From assembly GCA_026075535.2 (NCBI GenBank), contig AP026549.1, positions 7,812,001 to 7,876,000 of the forward strand: a stretch of DNA of 64,000 bases. Direction: 5' to 3'. The notes beneath the pieces are model-generated. The model was not told the origin of the DNA and did not search any database. It saw only the letters and a list, made by a program, of their open reading frames with translations. Numbering within the stretch: the first letter of the stretch is position 1; each line of letters opens with the position of its first letter. Positions 1 to 12,000 of the stretch are shown piece by piece. Made by a program: the position numbers and the translations under genes. Source of the stretch: Tricholoma matsutake (Eukaryota > Basidiomycota > Agaricomycetes > Agaricales > Tricholomataceae).

Positions 1-6
1 CTAGCT

Positions 7-1020
7 ATGCCAGCTGATCTATGGGAAAAGATTAGCCATGTTCAAAATGCAGCAGTAAGCAAATTGACTCAATCCAAAGATGCAAGCAGGTTATGTGAAT
101 TCCTATATTTCTGCAAGGCCCTCAACATCCATGACGATGATATTTTTCCAGCTAGGGAGGACCTTCTCATAGCATGGGCATCATCCTATGCAGGGCATTT
201 TGCAGGGAAGACAGTCAGTGCAAAGATATCAGCTATAAAGAAGGAACACAAGAGGCAAGGGCTGGCATGGCAAGGTGGAGAGCAACTGCATCAGGTCTTG
301 AAGGGTGTGGAAGAGCTGAGGCCAGCATCTTCATTCTGTGGCAAAAGGCCACCCATCACTATTTCCATGCTTCATGATCTTAACTGGGGCCTCAGTAGAT
401 CTTCTGGGCTGGACATTATTTGAGCCATATGTTTCCTCTCATTTTCTCACAACTTTGCAGTGGGGAGCTCCTTCTGCCAACTCAGAACCTCCAAAAATTC
501 AACCCACTGTGCCATGCCACTTTTTCACACATGGCACAATCCACTGTGCAGAATGGAGCCTGCAGCCTTCACCTCCCTTGGTCAAAAACTCAGAAGGCTC
601 GAGGCAACAATGTTTGCATCCCTTGCCATGAAGCCCTGCTGGACCCTATCCATGCAATTCACAAGCATTTTATCAAGAACAAGCTCAACATAGATCATCC
701 TATTGCTGCATACTGTGACTCAGGCAAAAATAATCACACTCACTAGGTCCACATTTATACAATGAGTCAATAGAATTCTTTGAGTGACAAATAAGGGATA
801 CCCTCACATCACAGGGCATTGCTTTCGTATTGGTGGAATGACTTTCTACCTTGTCTCAGGAGTGCTGCTGGATGTGGTTAAGAAGTTTGGCCATTGGCAA
901 TCACAAGCCTTTTTGGAATATTGGCATTGTCTGGACTACCTAGATGCCATGCATATTGAGATGCTCCCTATCAGTTTGCAACCACAGCAACTGCAGATGA
1001 GAAGCCTCCCCAAGGCTTGA
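7..1020 (+). pseudogene. Tyrosine recombinase-like (crypton-type) remnant
   Basis: Three blocks in shifting frames make up one decayed protein. Block 7-423 (138 aa) looks like the helical core-binding N-terminal domain of fungal DNA breaking-rejoining enzymes (SAKISAIKKEHKRQG). Block 420-746 holds the middle of the catalytic domain (KTQKARGNN, AIHKHFIKNKL). Block 784-1020 holds the C-terminal signature: GHCFRIGG supplies the H-x-x-R pair, GHWQSQAFLEYW the later H/W, and the nearby Tyr in EYWHCLDYLD is a candidate nucleophile. Enzymes of this family cut and rejoin DNA through a phosphotyrosine and are carried by crypton-like elements or occur as repeated genes in mushrooms. The frame changes near 420 and again between 746 and 784, so the copy cannot give one protein. 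The 5' end may continue outside the window. Family assignment is from motif memory; inactivation is seen directly. Confidence 0.7.
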
Positions 1021-2427
1021 TGTGCATCCATGGGTGAGTCTTTGTCATAACTATGATGTGCCTTAGGCTTGCTTCTCATATGGGTTACCATAGTCATATC
1101 TCAGCTCACCCCATTTTCGATTGGGATGGAATCTGAGAAGATGTCTCCCATTAGACTTGGCTTCAGATTCCAGCCAGTCGCATCCACTCCCAGAAATATT
1201 AGTATGTCTACTTAGATTAGATTTGTACAAAACTCTACTAGCATAATCTCTAGGCAATCAGCTATTTTGACCAGTAGCAAAAAAACTATGTATGAAGGTC
1301 CAATTACAGATCAGGTTAGTCAGTGACTATTGTGTGTTATGTATGAATTGTGATGTGTTATGCATTGTCACCACTACTGCCACTGGCAACAACAAACAAT
1401 TTAACTTGTCAATGTCTATATGAAGCTGCTCATTCTCACAACTGGTCATACCATTTTAATTCTCTATGCATAGGTTGCAAAACAATGAAGGATGGATGTG
1501 TTGGGTATTGGTTCCTAAATAGCATGGTCCTCATGTGGTCAAAAAAACTTACAGTTTGTTGGAAACTATGCTCATTGCAGAGGTTTGGTGGCATAGAACA
1601 TCATCATGAACATCTTGATGTGCTGATTGGTCTTCAAGCTGTCATGAATCCTTAATTTTGGGCTTTCTTTTACAGAACCAAGAATCTTCATAAGTTGCTA
1701 CAAGTCTAGTGGAAAGTGTGGATTTTCTTAGTTCCTTTCCAAGGGGGTGGCAGAACAGGACTTCTGCATATAGGGTCAGAACTTTTGGTCTGGCATGCAG
1801 TGACCCCCCCTTCCTGCCATATATAGTAATTTCACATCACGTGCTCTATCATATGTTTCCTATGTTGGCACAGACAGCTCAAAAAATCATATTTCCTACA
1901 ATGTTAGTGGTTTACAGATCAACTACAATGACTTTTGTGGTTGTGGTACTTGCTTCGCAACTTCTGCATGACCAATTCTTAGGTACAATGTTGTATTTCA
2001 TGCACTCGCAGTGATGCTGACCAATATTGATCAGCAGCTCAGAGGTTTCTTTTCATGATGACTCACCCAGATGGTCTCACACCAGGCACCTTGCATCGCA
2101 TGACAGCATCACCTTTTTCAATCTTGGAATTTGATACCCAGTCAAAACCAGTTCTGACCAGATTTGACTATGCTGAGCAAGCAAGATTTATATAGCACCT
2201 GATCAATATCCTAGTCTCACACAATCGCACCAGTCATTTCTTTTCAAGTCTTTTCGAGTCCTACGATTATTCTATGAATGCTCTACTTCTGTGCTGCATG
2301 TATCATCTGCATCAACTGTCTCAATTATATCATCGACCCAAATTCAAATCCCTTCCTATAAATTTGAAGCACATCGTATGCATAAGTATCCACAGAGACA
2401 ATATTCTCCTCACATCTAGAGTGCTAC
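1021..2427. other. No recognisable gene
   Basis: About 1.4 kb with only short, uninformative open frames on both strands. I recognise no transposon protein, RNA gene or long repeat here. It is A/T-rich with low CpG, like the surrounding transposon remnants, and is probably decayed repeat or intergenic sequence. Confidence 0.5.
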
Positions 2428-3174
2428 ATGCCTCTTCAACATACCTTCTCCTTCTGCAATTTCAATGATGATAATCGGCCTGTCACAGTTACTACACCAC
2501 TGTCATTGTCTCCTCCTGCCCCAGACCTGCCTATAACACATGGTTTGAGAAGACAGATGCAGTCTCTGCAAGGGTCGGTATTGTTCAATTCTCTTTCCAG
2601 CTCTTCTCCAACTATAAACCAGCCCTCCAATCCATGTAACCATTCCACAACAATCCTGTATCAGCGCTCCCTGCAGTACTATAAGGACCAGCGCCAGATT
2701 GAGAAGTTCCAACAAAACAAAGGAGCTACCACTAGCCTCGCTGATTCCCCTTCTGCAGTCTCACAGGCTGTTGTGCAACTTGTGCTGTGCAGTCCTGAAC
2801 AGCCATTGGGACCATGCATGGTGGGCCTGCCTATCATCAAACTCCCAGCCATGGTGATAGCAAATGGTAGTTTCTTTACAGCCAGCCAGTTTATCTTCAA
2901 ACTCCCAGTTGAGACAATGTCCTCTCTCCACCAATCTTCCCCACTTAGCCCCCACCAGCATTTGCTTCCTGAACGACCCATATTTCCACCCTCAGTTCCC
3001 AAGCCTGATCTATACTGCCAAGCACTCAAGAAGTCTGCTCACCAGCATTCACTTCCACCCTCAGTTTGCAAGCTAGAGTTATGCTGCCAAGCACTCAGGA
3101 AATCTGCTTGCCAGACCAAGATATATATTTGTTGCACTGGAAAGAAGTCAAAAGGGGTCAAGAAGGTTGTCTAA
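2428..3174 (+). CDS. Hypothetical protein, 248 aa, low-complexity, doubtful
   Basis: An uninterrupted frame of 248 codons, long for this stop-rich region. The product is rich in Ser, Pro, Leu and Gln and I do not recognise a domain. Its C-terminal third contains an internal duplication: a segment around PPSVPKPDLYCQALKKSAHQ is followed by a second version PPSVCKLELCCQALRKSACQ, from a tandem DNA duplication at about 2990-3115. There is no signal peptide and no obvious intron. An antisense frame of 116 codons overlaps it, so the openness could reflect base composition. It might be a fragment of a transposon accessory gene beside the downstream Tnp2 pseudogene. Function unknown. Confidence 0.25.
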   Translation: MPLQHTFSFCNFNDDNRPVTVTTPLSLSPPAPDLPITHGLRRQMQSLQGSVLFNSLSSSSPTINQPSNPCNHSTTILYQRSLQYYKDQRQIEKFQQNKGATTSLADSPSAVSQAVVQLVLCSPEQPLGPCMVGLPIIKLPAMVIANGSFFTASQFIFKLPVETMSSLHQSSPLSPHQHLLPERPIFPPSVPKPDLYCQALKKSAHQHSLPPSVCKLELCCQALRKSACQTKIYICCTGKKSKGVKKVV

Positions 3175-3315
3175 CTTGCAGGGAGAGGCAATGGGTGGAG
3201 ATTAGTCTATTGCAAGGACAATCAACGATTACCGATGCTTTTCATCATACTTATCATCATCAAGGATTCTTCTACTTTATTTTCTCTCATGCATCTCATG
3301 CCCAATTTCTATGAA

Positions 3316-3405
3316 CAATATCATTTTATCTTGATGATATCTTATACTCCCTACAAGGTTCAATATCATTTTATCTTGATAATTTCTTATACTCGCTATG
3401 AGGTT
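3316..3405 (+). repeat. 45-bp tandem duplication
   Basis: Two adjacent 45-bp units, 3316-3360 and 3361-3405, both starting CAATATCATTTTATCTTGAT and ending in AGGTT with a handful of substitutions between them. It lies between the hypothetical frame and the Tnp2 pseudogene and has no coding content. Confidence 0.85.
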
Positions 3406-3552
3406 ACTTGATTTTGCTCACCATTGCCTCATGTAAATATCAAATGTATGTAACTTTCCTTTTTTGGATGTCAGTTTGTGTAAGGTGGCTTGCCATGAGG
3501 ATGCCACCTGGCCATATCCTTATAATAAGCCAACTGAGTTTCAAGACATTCT

Positions 3553-6520
3553 TTGACCTTCTTTCCCATTCTCTTAGCTATGCCACCAGGATCTCAAAGC
3601 AGCAACACATATACATGCACATGTACCCACTTTTGTGGAGGTTACAAAACAGGCTTATCATGTGCCACCTTCTACAGACATGCTCCTTATTGTGATGCTT
3701 CCCAGCCTAGTTATTCATCATCATTTCAGGACTTTCTTGATAAATCTGTGGGGGCAGAGTTTCCAACTGAGGCTCTTGGTGGTAGTACCCAGAATACAGG
3801 CCCAAGCACTGTAAACCTTGAGACTGTTGGAGTAAACTTCCCTTTCTAATTTGTCTATTACTGAGGAAATCTTGGCCTTTAGGAACATGATGATATGCAT
3901 AATCAGTGGCAGATGGATTTGGATTTGGATTTGGATAATATGGTATGTTTCATGTATCCACTGGCAGGACTTCAAAGGTCCAATGATACATGTCATCTAA
4001 TCTTTGATCAGGCCTCTCAACAGCAAAGTCAATTTCATACTGAAACAGGTGACATGGCTCAGCAATTCAGACCTGATGATGATGATGATGATGATGATAA
4101 TGATGGTGGTGGTGATCCTGGGAGTCATTATGATATTGAGAGGCTTCTACAATGGCAAAGCAGGTCAGGCTTGCCTGATGATGAGAGTAGTAGTGAGGAA
4201 GAGGAAGAGGAAGAGGAAGAGGAAGAAGGTTCATATAATCCAATGGAGCTTGACATAGCTCCCAGTGTTAGTGGAGCTGGACAGCCTGCTGAAGCAGCTG
4301 AAGCAGATTGGTTGTCCTACATATCCAGACTTTCCCACTTGGCCAAATTGGATAGCATGAAAATAGCTATGGCATATATTGAGGCCTTAAAAACAGCATC
4401 ACTAGATGATGAATGGTCAAAACTTGATGCAGACACTTTACACTGATTGCAAAATCCTCCTACCACACCTGTCAACATTAATGACAATCCTTCATGGCAC
4501 CTTGGATTGGATCTGTACCTTAGCATTACCAATGTGTCACAGGAGACATATACATCAGTCAGAAAGGCAATCATTCAGTGATATCCTGATGAGGGTATTC
4601 CTTCATATCATCAGATTAAAAAATATGTTGCAGAATTGAGTGGAGTCTGCTCAATTGAAGATGACATGTGCATCAACAGTTGTATTGCATATACTGGTCC
4701 ATGGAAGGATCTATAGACTTGCCCTGAGTGTGGAGAGCACCACATTGACCCATTTTCCAAAAAGCCTTGCCAGCAACTCCATACAATTCTGCTAGGTCCT
4801 CAATTGCAGGCAATACGATGAGGGGCACAAATCTTACTAGAAGCAGAATACTGCTCAGCTGTTACTGAAAAAATAATGAAGGATCTGGATCTTCATGATG
4901 GAAAAATTCCTATCATCAAGGACTTCTTTTTTGGCCAAGCTTATATTGACAAAGTGGATGATGAGTTCATCAAGGCACATGATATGGTTCTGATTTTCTC
5001 CATGGATGGTGCCCAGCTATATGCTAGCAAAGTTTCTGACTGCTGGATATACATATGGATAATTTTTGATGATATTCCAGGAACTTGTTACAAAAAAAAG
5101 TGTGTTCTAATTGGAGGCTTCATTCCAGGGCCAAACAAGCCAAAGCATCCAGATTCTTTTACCTTTCCTGGTCTACATCAGCAGCTTTGCAGAGAGGGGG
5201 GCTTCCCATATGGAATTGTATTACAAACACAGTGGATATCTGTCATCCATTTCTTAGCTTAGCAACAGCTGATGGTCCAGGAATGACATATTTAAATGGA
5301 CTGGTGGGTCACCAAGGGAAAAAGGGCTGCTGTTTATTTTGTTCACTTCCTGGGCATCACAAAAGAGGAAAGCCTCATTATTATCCAGCTTTATTGAAGC
5401 CAAGAAATTATTCAGTTGAAGGCTCTGATCATCCTGACATTGACATCAACAAGCTCCCACACATGTCAAGCAAAGTTTATGAGCAGAGTTTGGAATTTGT
5501 TGTAGGATCTTCAATTGAAACACAATACAAGAAGTGTCGATTGGAGACAGGGATAGTCAAGCCAAGTATCTTTCTGGGTCTTAATCCATGCCATTGCCTA
5601 GATCTTCCTGGATGCTTTGGTTCTGATATTATGCATTTGGCAGCCCTTAATATTCCAGACCTTCTAATTAGCTTATGGTGAGGTACACTTGACTGTGATA
5701 ACAGTGATGATTGTAGAACATGGGATTGGGCAGTACTCACTGGTAGCACTTGGGAAGATCATGGGAAAGATGTTGCAGCTTGTACACCTTACCTTCCTGG
5801 TTCATTTGGTTGCCCTCCAAGAAATCCTGCAGAAAAGGTATCTAGTGGATACAAGGCTTGGGAATTTCTTGTCTATTTATGGACTTGGACCTGCATTGCT
5901 TTATGGTGTTCTTCCAGAGAAGTATTGGACAAATTTTTGCAAATTGGTTTATGGAATGCATACAATTCTCCAGCATGAAACTATTGCTGATGATCTGGCA
6001 AAGGCACATCATTCTCTTCTTGACTTTTGTCATGAATTTGAAGTTCTCTACTGCCAGTGGTGCCCAGATAGACTTCATTTTGTGCAGCAGAGTATTCATG
6101 CTCTAACACATCTTGCACCTGAAACTGTTTGACTTGGGCCTGCAATTTGTTCTTCACAATGGACAATGGAGAGAACTATTGGAAACTTGGTTGCAGAGAT
6201 ATGCCAGCCTTCCAACCCCTATGCAAATCTTTCACAACGTGGTCTGCAACAATCTCAAGTTAATGCAATAAAAGCAATATATCCTGATCTGGATGAGGGA
6301 ACAAGTAATCAAATACCAAGAGGGGCTATTGATCTTGGTGATGATTTTGTGCTTCTCAGGGCAAGAGAGCAGACATTTTATAAGCTTGGTCCTGAACATT
6401 TGGTCAAGTTGAGAACTTTTCTGTTAGAGACCTATAGGATGGTTCTGCCAGAGGGAACACCTGTTTCAGTCCAGCAATGGGCTAGACTTTGTATTCCTAC
6501 AGGTCAAGTGGCATGCTGCA
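3553..6520 (+). pseudogene. Tnp2-type (CACTA/Plavaka-like) DNA transposase, decayed
   Basis: Decayed DDE-type transposase of a family common in mushrooms. It starts with a Cys/His cluster (CTCTHFCGGYK, FYRHAPYCD, 3600-3690). A likely phase-0 intron at 3832-3882 (GTAAAC...CTTTAG) joins the first frame to the next. Acidic runs (4075-4110, 4190-4230) precede the core, which shows MDGAQLYASKVSDCWIYIW, GGFIPGPNKPKHPDSF, ATADGPGMTYLNGLVGH, LPGCFGSDIMHLAALNIPDL, YGLGPALLYGVLP and CSSQWTMERTIGNL. In-frame stops lie at 4444 (TGA), 4579 (TGA), 4714 (TAG), 4819 (TGA), 5679 (TGA) and 6130 (TGA). Single-base frame changes fall near 5175 and 5875. The TGA codons sit where I expect Arg in this family, so they look like CGA to TGA changes. 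The 3' end is cut at about 6522, where repeat R1 begins. No terminal inverted repeats were identified. A functional copy would bind element ends and excise them; this one cannot. Confidence 0.85.
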
Positions 6521-6522
6521 GG

Positions 6523-6853
6523 TACCAGGCAATGGAGGCCTATTGGAAGAAGGTAGAATTCAATGTGCATATGGCACATGGGGAGGTAGGATTAGTCCAG
6601 TGTCATTGCCAGTGGCTGATGCTGTGCTTTTTTGGCTGATGCCATGCCTTTGGCCAATGCCACATTTTCAGCCAATGCCATATCTGCTTCCTGATGCTGT
6701 CTATTGTCTGACTAATCATCATTTTGCAGTCTGAAAACATGACCAATCACCTGTACTATCTGTTGGCCCAAAACTTGCTTTGTTTGCTGTATCTAATGAA
6801 TAAATATTGCTGGTACCCATTTTTGTCTTGTTTGCCAATGCTGAAATGCTCAA
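6523..6853 (+). repeat. Dispersed repeat R1, copy A, left part
   Basis: From CAGGCAATGGAGGCCTATTG onward this sequence matches 55741-55950 and then 56262-56336. It lacks about 300 bp that copy B has in between. It contains the end of one small exon, a GT-AG intron and the start of the next exon of the unknown R1 gene described at 55629. The copy is broken at 6853 by the Copia insertion and resumes at 13520. Confidence 0.9.
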
Positions 6854-7199
6854 TGTTGGAATCGCACTGTGAGTCCATAACACTTTTGATGTGTTTGATG
6901 TGTGTGCTATTTTTAGCATTCCCTTTGATCCACGTGGTTGGTTTGTGTTTAAGTTTCCCCTTGTCTCTTTTCCTTTGACACACATCCTTTTGTTATGCAT
7001 TACATGTATATATATCTTCAGTAGTTTACTTTATCACCTCAGTCACTTATCCAGAGACTGAGGTGAGCTATATTTACTATACATATTTATTGATGCATAC
7101 TTACTCTACTACAACAGTTGTTTATACTAGGTATAGTACAGATTAATACAGTCACTTATCCAGAGACTGAGTTGTTTATACTAGGATTTACTTTCTACA
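6854..7199 (+). repeat. 5' LTR of the Copia element, 346 bp
   Basis: Direct repeat of 13174-13519, of identical length. It begins TGTTGGA and ends TCTACA, giving the usual TG...CA ends. A TATA-like run (TGTATATATATC) lies near 7004-7015 and probably drives transcription of the element. An internal motif, CAGTCACTTATCCAGAGACTG, is present twice. Confidence 0.97.
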
Positions 7200-7210
7200 G
7201 GTTATGGGCC
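7200..7210 (+). promoter_or_regulatory. Primer-binding site, initiator-tRNA half-molecule type
   Basis: GGTTATGGGCC directly abuts the 5' LTR. It is close to the complement of the cleaved initiator Met-tRNA anticodon region (GGTTATGAGCC), the type of primer known for Drosophila copia. A second Copia leader at 50304 has GGTTATTGGGCCC in the same place, which supports the assignment. Confidence 0.75.
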
Positions 7211-7901
7211 ATTCTCATCGTCTTTGAACAATGGGAGAAAGTATCCTAGCCACTCGATGTTCTGCTTTGTCATACCTTCTGATCCATTTCCCCGATCATT
7301 TTTGATCTCGGATCAATTCCTTTGTCTTTCATGGACCCGGCTGCTCTACCATTGCGTCTCTCTCATCTCCCTTTGCACACTCGTCGTCCACTGACCTCAG
7401 TTTTCTATCATGGGTACCGATACTGTTGATCCCCCATCCATTTCCCCTATCAAACTTTCTGTGCAATATACTGGGGAGAAGCTCGACAAACTTAAATCAA
7501 ATTACAAAGAATGGTGCAAGGAGATTATTATTGCTTTATCATTAAACGGCCTTTATGAGTATGTTATGGGCGGAATACCTGAGCCCACTTCTACCAAACT
7601 CCGAGTGCTTGCCAACTGGAAGGTGAATTCCCGCCTTGCATATGCATTTATCACGTCCAGCGTCTCTCTGTCTGAGCATAAATTCCTGGACATTAAAGTA
7701 GGCCCTGATGCAAACTGGAAAATTCTCCAGGACCGTCACCAGAAGGAAGGCCCTGTTCGGCAGGTCCAGCTCTTACAACAAGCGCTTTCCATCCAGTGTA
7801 CAAAGGACACACCACTCCCCGAGATGGCAGAAAAGATTTGCGAGTTAATTGAACGCACTTTTGCCATGGGTGATATACAGGCCGATCTTCTTTGTTGCAT
7901 C

Positions 7902-9068
7902 TAGTGTTTAAAAGTCCAGTCCAGTCCAGTTTTTTTGACCACAACAGGGGCAACCGTGGACCGGACCAGTTGCTTACATGCTCAAAATCAAGGCAACCGA
8001 AGACCAGACTGGGGTAAACTGGTTCTACTTGGTTGCCTCACGGTTGCCAAACCAGTTTAAAACTGGTCCATACATAGACTGGTCCTGACCAGTTCACAAC
8101 CGGTCAGGACCGACTATTTGTACACTAATATACATGTCTCAAAGTAACATATTTCAATCACTAGTAGTAATAATAGAAGTAAACACTACTGACAAAATCA
8201 TAAATGAATGGCTAGACCATGTGGCTAGTGCTTTGGGGTGTGTGTATATATCATATATATAGTGTCTATTCAAAGTTTACAAAAGGATCAGTTGAGCCAT
8301 TATTGAGTTACAGTACTATGGAGTTCTGAGAGGAATGAGGAGGAAGGGTTGCTTACCATAAATGAATGACTTCACCGTTCAACTAGCTATTTGGGGAGAA
8401 TATATATATACTATATATTGTGTCTAATCCAAGTTTACAAAAGGATCGGTTGAGCCATTATTGAATTACAGTACTATGTAGTTCTGAGAGGAATGAGGAG
8501 GAAGGGTTGCTTACCATAAATGTATTACTGTGCCGTTTGACTAGCGCTTTAGGGAGAACATATATATACTATATGTTGTGTATAATCCAAGTTTACGAGA
8601 GAATCGGGTGAGCCGTTATTTAATTACAGTGCTACGGAGTTTTGAGAGGAATGAGGAGGAAGGGTGTTTACCATGAATGAACCACTGCACCATTCAACTA
8701 GTGCATTTGGGTGGATGTAGATATACTCTATACAGTGTGGAATCCTGGTTTATGGACATAGCTGTTAAGGCATTACAATCCTACAATAACTTATTTGGTC
8801 ACTCAGTGCCAGCACTCAGATTACTTGTATCAAATATAATCTATTGATCACTTACCTTAGCAGCACATCAAATTATGATCAAAGACCGGTTGCAACTGGT
8901 TGCAACCAGTCTTTACCCAGTCCATAATTATTTGAAAAACTACACAACCGGCAACCGGACCAGTCCACAACCACTGCTGCAGAACCTGTGAGACAGACTG
9001 GACCGCGGTTGGGTCCAGTTCGGTTGCCAGTTTTTTTTTGGTCCATGCAACTGGACTTTCAAACACTA
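7902..9068. mobile_element. hAT-like non-autonomous element (MITE) inside Copia gag
   Basis: The left end TAGTGTTTAAAAGTCCAGT is the inverted match of the right end, whose complement reads TAGTGTTTGAAAGTCCAGT. The flanks GTTGCAT (7894-7900 and 9069-9075) form a seven-base direct duplication. With the next base (C versus T) it would be eight bases, the length typical of hAT elements. Removing it rejoins Gag sequence at LLCCI/ALLNSL. Both ends are rich in repeats of CCAGTCCAG, CAACCGG and GGTCCAG, possible subterminal transposase sites. No coding frame for a transposase is present. The interior contains a tandem array (8225-8740). Confidence 0.88.
8225..8740. repeat. 157-bp tandem array inside the MITE
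   Basis: Units start at about 8225, 8382, 8540 and 8698, giving three full copies and one partial copy of 157-158 bp. Each contains GAGAGGAATGAGGAGGAAGG and an A/T-rich step (ATATATATACTATAT). They have diverged by a few bases from one another. Confidence 0.85.
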
Positions 9069-12000
9069 GTTGCATTGCTCTCCTTAATTCCCTTAGTGAT
9101 AATTTTCCACATGCTTGCTCCATTATTTCATGGGATATTGCTGCTTCTTCCCTCTCAGCTCCATATGGCTCGAAGGATATCAAATTATTTCTGGAGAACA
9201 AACAATCACTACTTGAGAATGATCAGCATGGTGGTTCCAAAAACCATGCCGCTTTTACTGCACAGTCCAAATCTTCCAAGCTCCCTAACGCACCAATCTG
9301 CACCAACATTAACTGTGGGAAACTTGGCCACACGAAACAATATTGCATTAAACCTGGTGGTGGTATGGCTGGGAAATCACTCAAGGAGTCGATCACTGCT
9401 TGCAGGGCTGCCCGTGAGAAGAAATCCTTACCGGCTGGCACTATGAAGGTTCCTATTACTGTGAAGGACATTAATGGTCATGCCTTCACTGTCATGGTTG
9501 ACCCTGATATTCCTACCCCACCTGCACCGGAATTTGCTGGGCTTGCTCATGACCCACTGCCTTTAGACCCTTTGGACGCACTGGAATATGAAGGATGGGT
9601 TGCTGTGGAGGAGGAGCTTACCACTACAGTGGACTGGAAACACCATACATCACCCATCCCTGACAATGCGCTCACCGTGGAACCCCTTTCACAGACTTGT
9701 CACTCATGCATCACCTTAGACGCTCTCCCCTTTATTATTGACTCTGGGGCTACAGTACATATATCCCCTGACAAGTCTGACTTCCTCACCTTATGACCCA
9801 TTTCACCTTGCTCTGTCAGAGGTGTCAGTGGTTCATCTATTGATGCTGTCAGTGTTGGTGATATACAGCTAAGAATAGCCTGGGGCACATCAATTATTTT
9901 ATGTAATGCCCTCTACATCCCAAAATCAGCAGTTTGGCTGATCTCAGTGGGCACGCTGGCCGATGACTCTAATGCTGTTGCACAGTTTGACAGTAACACA
10001 TGCTGGTTCACTGATAAATCCTCCAGGGCCTTCATAGCTCATGGATTGTCCATATCTAGAAAGCTTTACATGCTCAACATTGCATCGGCCCAGGCTGATC
10101 ACGTGCTAACGGTTTACAATACCCCTACTCTCAAGACATGGCATTGTCGTCTGGGTCATGCAAATTACCAGGCACTCTGGGATATGGCCAAGAAGGGTGC
10201 TTTCACTGGTGCACTGCTCGCTTCATTGCAAAAATTACCTAAATGTGATTCCTGTGTCCTTGGCAAGCAGACCAAGTCTCCAGTCCCCAAGAAACGTCAG
10301 GAGGGACCAGGCCATAAGGTGACAAGGAAGCTGGAAAAGGTGTGGGTGGATCTATCTGGACCACATTCAGTAACGTCGCATGCGGGGAAGTGTTATATCA
10401 TGGATATAGTAGACAACTACACCTCATTCCCATGGTCTATACCATTGCAAAATAAAGATGATGCTTTCATGGAACTTAAAGCTTGGGAACTTGCCTGGGA
10501 GAACGAAACTGGCCTCAAAGTTGGGACCTATATCACCGATAACGGTGAACTTAAATCACACGAAATGAAGGAGTGGTTGAAGACTCGTGGTATTGATCAG
10601 CATTTCATGACACCTCACACCTCGGCTCACATAGGCTGTGTTGAGCGAATGCATAGGACGCTTATGGCTAAAGCGCGCACTATGCGAATATATGCTGGTC
10701 TGCCAGTTCATTTGTGGGACGAGTTCTACCTCACAGCTGCCCACTTGCACGCCAAGACTACGACCCATTCACTAGCAAGCCTAATGCCTTGGGAATTATG
10801 GTACGAGAGAAAACCTGATTATTCTTATCTTCGGGAGATAGGTTGCAGGGCATTTGTGCTTATCCCAGGAAAGGATAATCCCAAGATACTTGAACAATCC
10901 ATCAAATGCGTCTTGATAGGCTACAAGCCAAAATCAAAAGCATATCACTGTTATAACCACGCAATGCATAAGGTTCATATTTCATATCATGTCCACTTTC
11001 TTGAGAGCCATGAAGGCTATTCACCACCTTCAATCGATGAATTAGGAGAGGATGATAATATTGGGTCCAGTGGTAGTCTACCCACATTCCTTGGTCCTAT
11101 TTTACAGCAAGATGATGATGTTGAGTCTTCTCATGAATTTACTCTCCCTGATGCGCCCTCTAATAGTTTCACGACACCGCCACCACCACCCGTCGCCCAG
11201 CCTATTTGTCGATCTACCCATGTTCTAATACCCACAGACAAAAACCCCAATGGTGGCCCTGCTATTACTAGAACAGTGGCTGCAGTGCAAGAATCATTGG
11301 AGAGCACTGCACATGTAAAGGAGGCGCGGCGGGAGCGTCGGGCTGCTATTGTGGCTGCATGATCGGATCACATTATGGATCAATCCTCCGATCATGATCA
11401 TGATGACATGGAAGAACTCCAACAATCATTTCATAATCTTGATTTGGGTGATCAAGTGCATCAATTTCAGGCCCTGATCTCTGAAATGGTAGATTTTGAT
11501 CCAGAGTCACTTCAATTTGAGGATGAGCCAAAAACATGGGATGAAGCCAGAAGATCTGTTGATGCAACGCGATGGGAGCATGGATATCTGGAGGAATTGA
11601 ACTCATTGAAAGAAATGGGGGTATACAAACTAATACCTAGGTCAGAGGTTCCACTAGGGAAACATATTAGGTGTGGGAGACCGATTTTCCACATTAAGCG
11701 CAATGAGGCGGGTACCCCTATTAGATGGAAGGTACGCCTAGTCTTCAGAGGAAATGAACAAATTTATGGCAGGGACTACACCAAAACTACCTCACCAACT
11801 GTGCGCATGGAATCATGGTGGATTCTCTTACACATAGCCACCTCACTTGGTTGGGATGCACAACAGGTCGACATAAAGATGGCCTTTCTTTACGGCTTAC
11901 TTCCGGACGATGAAATTCAATATATGCAGCAGCCTGCTGGTTTCGAGGAGCAGGGCAAGGAGGACTGGGTTTGGCAACTACAGTGCGGCTTATATGGTAT

